From positions 1,612,001 to 1,676,000 of the forward strand of contig WUJK01000005.1 of assembly GCA_011317545.1 (NCBI GenBank): 64,000 bases of DNA, read 5' to 3'. Below are positions 1 through 10,240 of this stretch, in pieces; the first letter of the stretch is position 1; each line of letters opens with the position of its first letter. Made by a program: the position numbers and the translations under genes. The stretch is from Coniella vitis. Taxonomy: Eukaryota > Ascomycota > Sordariomycetes > Diaporthales > Schizoparmaceae. The notes below the pieces were generated by a model, which was not told the DNA's origin, made no database searches, and saw only the letters and a list, made by a program, of their open reading frames with translations.

Positions 1-1002
1 GACGACATGTCTGAGCACTCTGATGACGAGGACGCGCTGTCAGACGTCTCTGCTGGTGACCCAAGGTCCCGCAGGTCCGCCCATGAGCGAAGACAGGCCA
101 AGCTGGCTGAGGAGATACGCAGGATGGAGTCTGAGCTCGTGGCCAAGCGTGCATGGACACTGTCTGGTGAGGCATCAGGTGCTAGCCGACCAGTCAACTC
201 CCTTTTGGAGGAAAACCTGGATTTTGAGCACGCTGGCAAACCAATCACGGTCATCACCGAGGAAGTTAGCGAGGAGATTGAGGACTTGATCAAGCGCCGC
301 ATCATTGCTGGTGAGTTTGACGAAGTTCTCAAACGGCGCCCTGACTCGGACGTTCCTGCCGATGTCCGCCGGGGGCTTATTGAGCTGGACGACAACAAAG
401 CGAAGCAGAGTCTTGCAGAGATGTACGAGGAGGAGCATATCAAGAACGCCAACCCCGACTCGTACGTTAGTGCAAAGGATGAGAAGTCCCGCAAGGAGGA
501 ACAGGAGATCGAGCGCATGTGGAAGGACGTTTCTGCCAAGCTGGATGCCCTCAGCAGCTGGCACTACAAGCCCAAGCCAGCCGCTCCATCTCTGACTGTG
601 GTGGCAGACGTTGCCACGGTTACGATGGAAGATGCACAGCCCACGACGGCCCAGGGTGTCAGTGGTGGCGAGAGCATGATTGCGCCACAGGAGGTGTATG
701 CACCTGGCAAGGACAATGCGGAACAGGGTGAGGTCGTGGCCAAGAGCGGGCTGCCTGTTGCACGCGAGGAAATGAGCCGTGAGGACAAGGCGCGCAGACG
801 GAGACGGGAGAAGGAGAAGATCAGAAAGGCGGGCGGCGACACCACGAAGCTGTCCAAGAAGGCGCAAGAGAAGAAGAACACGATCGCGGACCTCAAGAAG
901 GGAGGCGTCAAGGTCATTAACCGCAAGGGCGAGGTTTTGGATATGGAGGGCAAAAAGGCCCAGGACGCCAAGGCTGCGACCAGCAACAGCTTCAAGTTGT
1001 AG
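1..1002 (+). CDS. mpp10: U3 snoRNP protein Mpp10, C-terminal part (5' end outside window)
   Basis: The frame is open from base 1 to a TAG at 1000-1002, giving 333 residues of the C-terminal half; no start is claimed because the window begins inside the gene. Mpp10 is a scaffold of the U3 small nucleolar ribonucleoprotein (SSU processome). With Imp3 and Imp4 it is needed for early pre-18S rRNA cleavages in the nucleolus. The recognisable core is the segment around bases 200-350 (LLEENLDFEHAGKPITVITE, then EEIEDLIKRRIIAGEFDEVL), which is highly conserved in this family. It is followed by acidic and lysine/arginine-rich tracts and a basic C-terminal KKAQEKKNTIADLKKGGVKV stretch, also typical. 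The part seen has no intron. Function is inferred from family resemblance; the identification is strong. Confidence 0.9.
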   Translation, partial: DDMSEHSDDEDALSDVSAGDPRSRRSAHERRQAKLAEEIRRMESELVAKRAWTLSGEASGASRPVNSLLEENLDFEHAGKPITVITEEVSEEIEDLIKRRIIAGEFDEVLKRRPDSDVPADVRRGLIELDDNKAKQSLAEMYEEEHIKNANPDSYVSAKDEKSRKEEQEIERMWKDVSAKLDALSSWHYKPKPAAPSLTVVADVATVTMEDAQPTTAQGVSGGESMIAPQEVYAPGKDNAEQGEVVAKSGLPVAREEMSREDKARRRRREKEKIRKAGGDTTKLSKKAQEKKNTIADLKKGGVKVINRKGEVLDMEGKKAQDAKAATSNSFKL

Positions 1003-1570
1003 AGTACTTGATTGTAGATGTTGTAAGGTGGTTGACTATATACCAGATCACAAGTTTGACAGTCAGTACGTAAATGCTCACAGTGTGCAAATACTGTTGC
1101 TGAGGTATTGCCGTCGTCTCTTTGGCCTGCCGGCACGCCTTTGTCCAGGGGGATGGACCACGCACAGACCAACCGGGCAGCATCTTCAAGCATCTTAGTC
1201 AGCAAGCCCAGAGCCAAACGACCTTCTGTGACGTCCAAGACCCGAACAAGCGCAGCTCTTCCGGACCCGCTCCGCAGTCCACCATCCAATCAACGCCGAG
1301 GTTTTGGTGAGCCAGAGGCGACTTTTACCGCACGGCAACCTTGCCCATCCCCAAAGCCTCGACGAGACCTCCCACGACCACATTTGCCTAACAAGGCGAC
1401 CCTCCACCACCGACCCTCTCCACTCTCAACGTCCGTACGTCTCCATCCTGCCTCCGCCGCTTTTTGCATCCGCTCAACTGCAGAGGCAAGCCTCTCAATC
1501 AACGACGCGACATTCCGAGCTCTGTCGCCTGCAACACTCGTCCACTTCAGTTTTCTAGTCCGTCTACACC
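1003..1570. other. Intergenic spacer and 5' leader of the complex I subunit gene
   Basis: No gene is visible in these 568 bases. The first part holds the mpp10 3' UTR. From about 1190 the strand becomes C/T-rich, as usual for ascomycete promoters and leaders. Short open frames here have no family resemblance and overlap each other on both strands. Confidence 0.6.
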
Positions 1571-2560
1571 ATGTCGAGCGTATTACGATCATCGGCGTCG
1601 CTCGCCTTGCGAGGTGCGTACACACACCCACTTGTTAGAATATTGAGCCTGGGAGGCCGCTCTCAACCTGCAGAGAGTCTGGGGTCATGACGACTGTGGT
1701 CGATGGATAAGGGATCCGGATCAAATCGGCTTGCGCGTTCATCCTTACGACGAGAGGGCTAACCAGAACATTTTGCTATCGCCGATATAGCCAAGCCGAC
1801 GACGACCCTCATACCCTTCCGCGTCGCTGCCGCTTCCATCTCCTCGTCCTCCAAGAACAACGCCTCGCAAATCCAGCCTCACGTTGCCACTGGCCTCCAG
1901 CCCAAGCAGGTGCCACTTGCTAGCCAGGAGGGAACCAAAGGAATTGTTCAATATGCTCTGTATGTTTTGATCACTCCATCGAATCCTTCGGCCTTCTGCC
2001 CTTGAACTGTGTGCTCGAGGCAAAGAAAGAGAGCAACAAAGCACTCCAACGAGATAGCTTACAACCTCAAAAGTTGGCCTTGACTGACATCTCCTCTCTT
2101 GGCACACAGCACAACCCTCGATCAAATCGTCAACTGGGGCCGCCAGTCCTCTCTCTGGCCCATGACCTTTGGCCTGGCCTGCTGCGCCGTCGAAATGATG
2201 CACCTTTCGACGCCACGTTACGACCAGGATCGCATGGGCATCATTTTCCGTGCGTCCCCCCGCCAGTCGGACGTCATGATTGTCGCCGGCACCCTGACCA
2301 ACAAGATGGCGCCCGCTCTGCGCCAGGTCTACGACCAGATGCCCGACCCACGCTGGGTTATCTCCATGGGCTCTTGCGCGAACGGTGGCGGCTATTACCA
2401 CTACAGCTACAGCGTCGTCCGCGGCTGCGACCGTATCGTCCCTGTTGATGTGTACGTGCCTGGGTGCCCGCCAACGAGCGAGGCGCTCATGTACGGTATC
2501 TTCCAGTTGCAGAGGAAGATGAGAATGACAAAGATTACGCGCATGTGGTACAGGAAGTAG
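1571..2560 (+). CDS. nuo19.3: NADH:ubiquinone oxidoreductase PSST/NDUFS7 subunit (complex I, carries Fe-S cluster N2)
   Basis: Three exons, 1571-1613, 1791-1959 and 2110-2560, join in phase to 220 residues. Introns are GTGCGT..TAG with a GCTAAC branch site, and GTATGT..CAG. The product is the nuclear-encoded 20-kDa subunit of respiratory complex I at the tip of the peripheral arm, where cluster N2 passes electrons to ubiquinone. The first ~60 residues are Ser/Ala/Lys-rich, as expected of a mitochondrial presequence. The core from residue 71 is near-invariant in the family. The four N2 ligands are visible: the adjacent pair Cys94-Cys95 in GLACCAVEM, Cys159 in GSCANGG and Cys189 in PGCPP. Length matches fungal orthologues. 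The start lies in the context CACCATGTC. Poly(A)-like AATAAA occurs at 2829-2834. Confidence 0.95.
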
Positions 2561-4156
2561 AGGAGGAAAGGAAAGGAGAAAGAAGACGGCGAGGCGAGCA
2601 TATGGAGAAGATTGTGTCGCAACAGTCACATGGAACGGAAAGGTAGGGAGTGCAAGGGATGGATGTATTTATTACCTCTATGTGGGGCTGGTATTCTGAA
2701 GCTTCTGCCTTTTTTTTTCAAAGTGCAGGCGCCTCGAAAGTGAACTTCGGAGAGGGGATGGGCATTTATAAAGAAGACCTTTGAGCTGGCGCAGACTTTA
2801 CATTAAAACCTGCCCCAAAGTACACCAAAATAAAAGGCACAACACACGAGTAGTTTATCATCCATGAATCCGCTGTGAATTCCTTTCATTTGCCACCGCT
2901 AGGTTTTATTCACCCCCTTCTCCTTTTATTTTATACTCGAAGAACGGTACTCGAAATTTCTTTGTACTTTTTTTATCACAAGGACATGTCAGAGACTGGA
3001 AAAGGGCCTACTTGCCTCTTGCTTCAACTAGAAACTTTCTCAATAAGGGAACAGAAAAGAAATCACAGAACGTCACCTTGAACCAGCCAGATATATCTAC
3101 AATATATCATCGGTATTGCCTCTCAATTATTACGCTAGGAATTCTTCTCACTCTACACCCCCTCCGTCCAGAATGACGCTTTGCCCAGTCTTTGCTGTAA
3201 GCCCGCAGCGTGGATAACTATGTGATACTATGTAATGGGCATTAAGCCAGATAGATACCCATGACCCTTATCGGTTCTCTCGGTTCTTGACTTCTACATC
3301 AGCTTTTATGATGGATCTTGGTGTCCAAAGAAATGGAAATCTACCGGGGAAGGGGGGGGGGGAGGGGCAACTATACCTTTGACGGCCAGAGTTCTGTGCC
3401 CTGACGGAATGAGCCATGGAACATTGTTCTTGACAAATATTATAATTCATGTATGACTTACCTAGGCTCAGCATTGTATCTGTTTCGCTAATGTTTGCAT
3501 TACGCAGGACGGAAGCAAGAAATATTTAAGTATCTAGAATGCAACATATACGAACAAGAAAATGATGCGTACAAAGAAACAGGCGATCGCAGGTCTCTCT
3601 ATACTTCTTCTAGAAAGAAAGAAAAACTAACTTGCAGCGTTTCGTGTAAAGATTCATGCACTATGTTTCGTACTGTTTATTAAAAAAAAAAAAAAATTTA
3701 AAAAAGACAACTGAGGAACTGGTGCGTGTTTGGTATAAGCGATTGTTGTGAACACGAGCATGCGCTTCCCCTTCTTTTCCTCATTCTCTCTTTTCCTCCC
3801 TTCTCCCTCTGTTTTGCTACAGCCATAGCTTCTCTCAGGCGCAACCTCCTCTACAACTACTCTTGCTCGTTCCGATATCTGTCTTATCGACCTAGGCCAT
3901 TGTGGACTGGGTAGAATCCACCAATCAAAATAACAACGTCCCAGCGTTCATTAGGAGGGTATGCTAAATACACCCGACACTTGTCCAATCTTGACACCGC
4001 CTAGAACAAGCCTTGATCTTAAGGTCGAATCTCGCACATAGTCGACACTCAAAGGTTTTTCTGTGCTTGCCCCTCGTGTCGCGTGTTTTTTTAATTTCAC
4101 TACTGCCAGCTCGCCGGGCCCAAGCCTCAAAAGACGCCAGTCGGACGTTTTGATGT
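2561..4156. other. Convergent intergenic region between the complex I subunit gene and rsp5
   Basis: This 1.6-kb stretch contains the 3' UTRs of two convergent genes and is AT-rich. It holds homopolymer runs (G-rich at 3344-3366, A-rich around 3681-3710) and one exact TACTATGTA motif at 3226-3234. No open frame above about 85 codons has any family resemblance. I see no gene. Confidence 0.6.
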
Positions 4157-7035
4157 CTACTCTTGACCGAAACCCATCGTCTCCTCAACAGCGATGGTGA
4201 GCTTCTGTTGCAGCTGTTCAAGGGTCTTGTATGGCGGCAGGTCCAAACGGTTAAAGCTGGGAAATAGTCAATAAGTCAAGATCCCTTGTTCGGAATTCAT
4301 GAAACTCTCTCAATACTCACCAAGTGTGTGCCTTGGGCAGGTTGTTGATTTCGCCGGCTTTCTCGATCGTAAATCTTCTCGGTCCATCACTACCCTGAAG
4401 GTCCTTGAAGCCATTGACTGGAATTCTGGACGTGCCAGTCGTGAACTGCAGCAGTCGACTCTTTTGCTCGCCGTCCCAGCTGCGCACAGTCTGCCAAAAA
4501 TTTTGAATGACCTCGTCGCTCTCTGTGTAACCGCGGTAATCGGTGTGCTTCTTCCAGTCGTCCACGTCAATCTCAGCAATACCACCAATCAGCAGCTCCA
4601 GCTCACGCTCGTCGAAAACATTAATAAGATCCTGAGGAATGAGCTCGTGGAAACCCTCCTTGAAGGCCTGGAATTGCTCCGCAATACGCTTCTCGATGCG
4701 CCACTTGACCATGAGATCAACGTATTCCTTCTTGTTGTCGTTGGTAACATCAATGTCGCGTCCTCCGGGTTTCAAGTCTTCGACGGTGATGACACCGAAC
4801 CGCTCATCTTCGGTCGAGAAAGTCTGCTCCAGAATACCGCCCGAGATGTCGTTGTCCAGCATCCACTGCAGAGACCGGTGGAAATCCGCATCGACACCCT
4901 CCATATCTGCCAGGACCACCGACTTTCCCAAAATCATCTTGTACAACGCACCAATGAAGAATGCATCCAAGAATCGGCGATGGAAGATAGCCAATCCAAC
5001 GACACGACCAATGAACTTGAAGTAGTTCAGGTGCTCCGGATTGATGCCAGAGTGAGGATTGATTTGGAGCGTGTAGTTGTCGTGCGCCGAGTACTCGAAT
5101 AAACAGTAAAACGGGTTGAACATCTCATGAGAGAGGAGGAAGAAAAACTCGCGAGACAAACCGCCATAATCCAATCCATCCTCGCCATCAAACTTGATCA
5201 TCAGACGCTTCTTCAGATCAGTGGCAGACTGTCGGCTGATCTCGGCAAACGAGTCTTCAAAAATGTGAGACCGGCGGACCTTGATATGGCACTGCCCAGA
5301 GAGGATGCGCATAGCGGGTTGCGACCTGAAGTAGATGAGCTTGCGCCGGAAGTCTCGCTTGTACTGAGGCACGTTTTGATCGAGCGACGAGGGCAACCGA
5401 GGATCATCCCAGGTTGTCGTCTTGGTGTTGTGGTCGACAAAGTAGACACGGGCCGTATTTGTGAGACGCATTTCCCATCCGCTAGGTAGAGGTCCCAGCT
5501 GCGACACGGGCTGTTGCTGAATGGTGCCATTCGTGTTGTTCTGCCCGCCGTACATCCTGATATACTGCTGCCTGCGAGGGTCGACCCAGGTTGTTGTGCG
5601 AGTGTTGTGGTCCACGAAATAAGGTCGCCCTTCTGGAGTAAATCGCTGCTCCCAACCGGGAGGAAGTTCGCCTGTTCCAGCAGTTGTCGCGCCGGTATGC
5701 ATCATGGTCTGCGCATTGGCGCTCTGGGCAGCTTGTTGCGCCTGGATGGTAGGTGAGCTCGTTCCGGTCCTATCTTCGGGCAGTGTACGGTTCTGGTGTC
5801 TCTGGCGCTCTACATTGGTTGCCTCCTCTTGTCGCGCGTTGTTGACCGCGCCACTGGCCGTCGGCCTGTTCCAGCTTGTCGTGCGAGTGTTGTGGTCGAC
5901 GTAGTATGTCCGGCCCAGATTGTCTTCCCGCCGCTCCCAGCCTGGAGGGAGGCGACCCTGTGCATCTTCAAAGGGACTAAGTGTACTGTTGGCCCGAGGC
6001 TGGGCTGCGCCATTAGGTCCCTGCGCTGCCGGTGCAGCGGTTAGGCTAGCTGGCCGGTGTGGTATGCTGGTCGAGCTGCCATTCATGCTCTGGTTGGGCG
6101 CGGCCAAGGCAGATGTTGGACGTTGGGAGCCTTCAGTGGCCATGGATTGTAGAGTAGGGCGTTGGCTCGGTCCACCAGTCTGGCCTCGAGGTGGAGCGGA
6201 AAGGTTGGTCGAGAGATTCACAATCAATTTACCGTGAACGACGAGATTATCGGTCGACTTCTTGAGGTCTCGGGTGAGCATGTGGTCTGCAGTAACGGCA
6301 TGGCGCAGCTGGTTAGCCAGATATGAAGCCCCGGAATCGGACAAGTGACTTGACAGTACCATCGGCATCAGGAGCCAGTTCAATGACATCGCCTATGCGA
6401 ACATTGATAACGCCAAGGAAGCCCTGATCCTTCTTTTTGAACTTTTTTTGGTCAAAAACCTGGACTGCCAGTATACTGTCCTCATTCACGCGGCTAATAC
6501 GACACCAGTCAGTCAGTAGATGCCTACGGTATGTATCACTTGTTGCGTTGGTAGGCATACAAATCAAAGCTCTCGTTCCAGTACGGGCACAGGGTTCTCT
6601 TTGACACAGCGGTGGTCTGGGTCTGCTCGCCATTGATCGTAGCAACGGCGAATGGGTCGGGAAATCCTGCGAAGAAGGGAGGTTAGCAGCTTGCAGCAGG
6701 CGACTCGAGGAAGCTTGCTGTGATGCTCATTAAGGACAATGGACAACGTACGGAAAACATCGCGCTTGTAGAGGCCGTCAGCGGCGATGACTAGAGGCTG
6801 AGCGTTAATTGTTGCATATTCAAGCACGGGGGGTGCGGTTCGGTCGAGGGGTAGTAAATTTACTCGTCACTCGCAGGTTGGGCTGGCTGTTGGCGATCGT
6901 CTCGTCAGCAAAGGCGCTCGATCAAGGCCATCAAGCAATGCATCTTCTTCAAACTCGCATGATGCTTTCGGTTTGTGTTACCGGGTATCGTCGGGGAACT
7001 CACGCAGAGGGCCCGGTGTCGTTGCGACGGCTCAT
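4157..7035 (-). CDS. rsp5: NEDD4-family HECT E3 ubiquitin ligase Rsp5/HulA (C2, three WW, HECT)
   Basis: Seven exons on the minus strand: 7035-7004, 6886-6864, 6790-6752, 6666-6561, 6493-6360, 6286-4321 and 4256-4157. All phases agree and give 799 residues (yeast Rsp5 is 809). It transfers ubiquitin to plasma-membrane transporters, transcription factors and other PY-motif proteins, mainly for endocytosis and sorting. Order: C2 domain from about residue 12 (RVTIIAADGLYKRDVF) to about 135; WW1 224-253, WW2 319-349 and WW3 378-408, each with LPxGW and the HNT(R/K)TT(S/T)W end; HECT from about 425. The catalytic cysteine is Cys767 in PKAHTCFNRLDLP. Its codon is split TG|C by the last intron (4320-4257). 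Exon 2 is only 23 bases. All splice sites are GT..AG. Identification is very firm; the five 5' exons rest on phase and C2 homology. Confidence 0.93.
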
Positions 7036-8991
7036 TTTGATTGCCGGGGCAGCGTATACCGCTTGGAGTGCGTGCTTGCTTCTTCTCGTTCTTGTAGCTC
7101 GTTGCGTGGCTTGGTATCCTTGGTGCTCGAGCCGGTGGGTGAAGACGGGTCGAAAGGGGGGGAAAAACACACACGACGACGATGGCGACAAGGGCCGGCG
7201 GGATCGAGACAAGCGTGGTCGGGGACGGTTCAAGGGCGCGGTGGTCGGGGATGGATGGATGGATGACCAAGGAAGAAAGAAAGGAGCAGTGAGTGAGCGG
7301 CCAGTCGACAACCCACAGTGAAGTGCTGCTATGTAGAGAGCGCTGACAATGACGACTAGTGTATTTGGGCAACGCAGGCGTGCTGAGGCTGTGCAGGTGC
7401 CCTCTACTCCGACCCCCGCGCCTCTGGCTCTGCTTGCCTGCTTGCCTGCTTGCCTGCTTGCCTGCTTGCCTGCTTGAACTGCGTCCTACAGGGCTCAGCA
7501 CTGGCCAATCGCAGCGGGCAGCTCCAAACACCCAGACACCCTCGGGACCACTGACCAGGGGCTTGTCTTCTGACAGGGCAGCAGGGCGATGCAAGAGGGG
7601 TCAGCCGGGTCCAGGCGTGCAAGTGTGTGTGTGGTAGTGGCTGTTGGTTTGCGGAAGCTGGGTGACGAGGATTTTTGCCAGTAAAGAGAAATCTTATTAG
7701 CGAGGGCGGCTGGTTATCGCTTGCTGATGGCCTTTCTCTTTGCCTTCGTTTTGGCCGGTGGCAACGCAGCAATTTGGTGTAGAGACGTTGCAAACCGGGC
7801 AGGTGGTTAGTGCAAGGGGCTGCCTCATGCCGCTGTGCCCGCTGTAACTTGCAACTGTATCCACTGGTGCAGTTTTATAACATGGCCTGCTACTACGAGT
7901 ACTAGTAATAGTGAGTATCTTAGTATGGAAAAAAATAAGGGCGCTTGGGCAGCAACTGGTCGCAGCAAGCCCAGCGCCCTTTGGCAGTGGGGCTACCCTG
8001 GGCTGCCCAAGCCGCCAGTGGAACCCCCGGAGCCTAGACCATGACGGAGCCGCTGCATAGTCATAGTATGGCACGACACTGACGGAGCTTTAATAGGCTG
8101 CTTACTGTACTTGACCGCACAGTGGTACTCGCAAGCCTGTGAATCTGGACTTGTGTTCCAACAACAGCATCATCTGCGGTTTGCTGCGACCTCTCCCAGA
8201 ATCTTGGTGATCGTGTAGCACCGAAACGCCAAATACGCATCTACTGTACGTATCAGGTACATAAGTAGCTAGCTTTATGCATTGGCTCGAATCTTCGTCT
8301 CCACTGTGTTCCGCCACCTTGACGCCGCGTATCTCCCAGCCCTGTTGTTTCACGCAGTCACCCCCAACGTTTCGCTTCTTGAGCCCTTCAAGATTCTCAA
8401 AGCAACCGTGCGTCTGCGACCAGCCATACATACCTGCCTGCCAGGCATTAAATTTTCAGTTTGGTTGTTCAGGTGTAACTGAGCTTAATAGCTGAACTCT
8501 CAAGAAATGGGGTCCCGTTCCGGACCCATTAGCTTACCGTTCAGTCATATTCTGCCTGCATGCTCACAAGTGCCCTTGTACATGAACGTGCTTTGTCAGG
8601 GTCTTTCCTCTCTTCTCGTCGTCGTCGACTACATACTACGCATCGGATCATCCATGGGTGGAGTGCACAGCAGTCTGTGCCGCTGATCCGCTCATGACGT
8701 ATGTAGACATAGTTTATAGGAGAGTGCTTCGTATGCGCATGTCCCACACACACACACTCTCTTATCACGCGACGTCGAAGGCTGCAGTGGTCGATTCATT
8801 ATTCACGACGTCAATAGACTGGGTGGTTCGACTGATTCCGAGACGATAACCCTGATGCCCTTTTTTCCCAAATCCTAGTACGCCAAAGCCAGCACCACCA
8901 ACCTCCACTGCATTCCTTACAAGTCCCAAGCAAAGAAGTGATGTTGAAAGCCCGTAGCATTCACGCAATGTCTTGTCAACTGTGTGTGTCC
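7036..8991. other. Intergenic region between divergent-side leader of rsp5 and the 3' end of pab2
   Basis: About 2 kb without a supportable gene. On the minus strand the part next to rsp5 is its C/T-rich promoter and leader. It contains a short tandem octamer array (7431-7477, listed separately). The overlapping open frames of 100-230 codons on both strands here are low-complexity (His/Pro/Ser/Arg-rich) and resemble nothing I know. Confidence 0.55.
7431..7477. repeat. Octamer minisatellite (TGCTTGCC)n
   Basis: The unit TGCTTGCC is repeated five times without error (7431-7470), followed by a partial sixth copy. It lies about 400 bases upstream of the rsp5 start codon in non-coding DNA. Because the unit is 8 bases, copy-number change would shift any frame, which argues against coding use. 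Confidence 0.9.
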
Positions 8992-9744
8992 CTAGTAGGG
9001 GCTGAAGCCGCGTCCACGTCCACGGCCGCCGCCACGGTAGCCTCCGCGAGGGAATCCATATCCTCCGCGGCCGAATCCTCCCCGGCCGCCGCGGAAGCCT
9101 CCTCGGCCACGCCCACGGCTCATTCCAGGGACATTTGTTCGCTTCGGCACAACTTTGATGTTGCGGCCCTTGAACACGCTCTCGTTAAGTACCAGGGCCT
9201 GGGCGACAAGGCTGGGCTCGGTGAACTCGACGTAGGCGTAGCTAAAGAAACAGACGAGGAGGGTTAGCAAGTGATCATTCAGGTCATCAGAGTCCAGGAT
9301 CGTCCCGGAAACAGCACGGCGTGCAGCCTTACCCCTTGGGCTGGCCCGTAAACTTGTCCAGCAGGATAGTGACACGGTTGATAGACCCGCAGCTCTGGAA
9401 ATGAGCCTGGATCTCTTCAGGCGACGCAGAGTAGTCGACGTTGCCGACAAAAATGCTGCGGCTGTCAACATCGGATTTGGATTCCTGAACCGTCTCTGCC
9501 TGGTTATCGAGGGTGGCCTGCATCTCGCGCAGCTTGGCGGCCTCTTCTTCCATTTCGGCAACCCGTCTCTTCATGGCCGAGATTTCCTCCTATGATGCCA
9601 GCTCTTGTCAGATCGTTCTCTGTGTGGAATATCCCCTCTTTATGTGTTTGTATATGTTGCGATGGAGCCCACCTCTTCATTGCCCTCCTCCTCAGCAGCA
9701 GGGCGTTCCTCTGGAACCTTCTCCTCTGGCTTGACGTCGGCCAT
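8992..9744 (-). CDS. pab2: Nuclear poly(A)-binding protein Pab2/PABPN1-type (coiled coil, RRM, RGG tail)
   Basis: Three minus-strand exons, 9744-9673, 9589-9333 and 9241-8992, join in phase to 192 residues. The layout is that of PABPN1/Pab2: an acidic N-terminus, a short predicted coiled coil (about residues 28-58, EISAMKRRVAEMEEEAAKLR), one RRM (about 68-145) and a C-terminal Arg/Gly-rich tail ending in FSPY. RNP2 is IFVGNV (70-75) and RNP1 is KGYAYVEF, whose codons cross the second intron. Family members bind growing poly(A) tails in the nucleus and act in 3'-end processing, snoRNA maturation and RNA surveillance. The GGFRGGRGG-type tail is a likely target of arginine methylation (known for the family, not shown here). 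The start follows an A/C-rich leader and encodes MADVKPEEK. Confidence 0.93.
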
Positions 9745-10240
9745 GTTTGCTTTTTTTGCTTGGTCCGTTCGGCGCAAGAGAATGCAAAAGTGCAAAAAGT
9801 AGCAGGGTTATCTGTAACCAATGGTCAATCATTAGCAACCTGCTGGCTTCAAAGGGGTCTGGGCGTCGGTTTCATCAAGCTCTCAAGTCGTAGCCTCGTG
9901 AAGCCCTTCACAAATGTCAAAGAAGCAGGCAATTGTGAAGATCGGAGCAAAGCGCTTACTCACTTCCTTTAGGCAAAGATTTCGGTAGGAAAAGCTTGCT
10001 TTTGCAAAGAGCAAGAGCAGGTCCAAAGCAGGAAGGGGTGGTGCTGACAGCAGCAGTCGAGTCAAACTTGGGGGCGCGTCGTCACTGTTCCTTGGGAGGT
10101 GTGAGAGGCTGCAGGCAGAGCAGACATTCATCTTATCAGCAGGAAAAGTGGATCTGTCTGTGTATATATGTGCACTAGCACTGTGTAGCAGAACTGGCAG
10201 TAGTGGGTGTCCGGTCACTTATGTAATCCTCGACATCTAC
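9745..10240. other. Promoter and 5' leader of pab2
   Basis: Upstream region of the minus-strand pab2 gene, pyrimidine-rich when read in the gene's direction. GTAAG- and AG-type dinucleotides around 9815-9965 would allow a 5'-UTR intron, but I cannot fix its borders. No other gene is seen. Confidence 0.5.

Noticed and set aside
4299..5102. 267-codon open frame on the plus strand opposite rsp5
   Set aside because: It is antisense to the HECT domain and its composition is the complement of that conserved sequence; a shadow frame.
8800..8850. GGTTCGACT-like tRNA B box (also near 27345 and 39670)
   Set aside because: No matching A box or cloverleaf could be drawn at any of these sites; no tRNA is called in the window.
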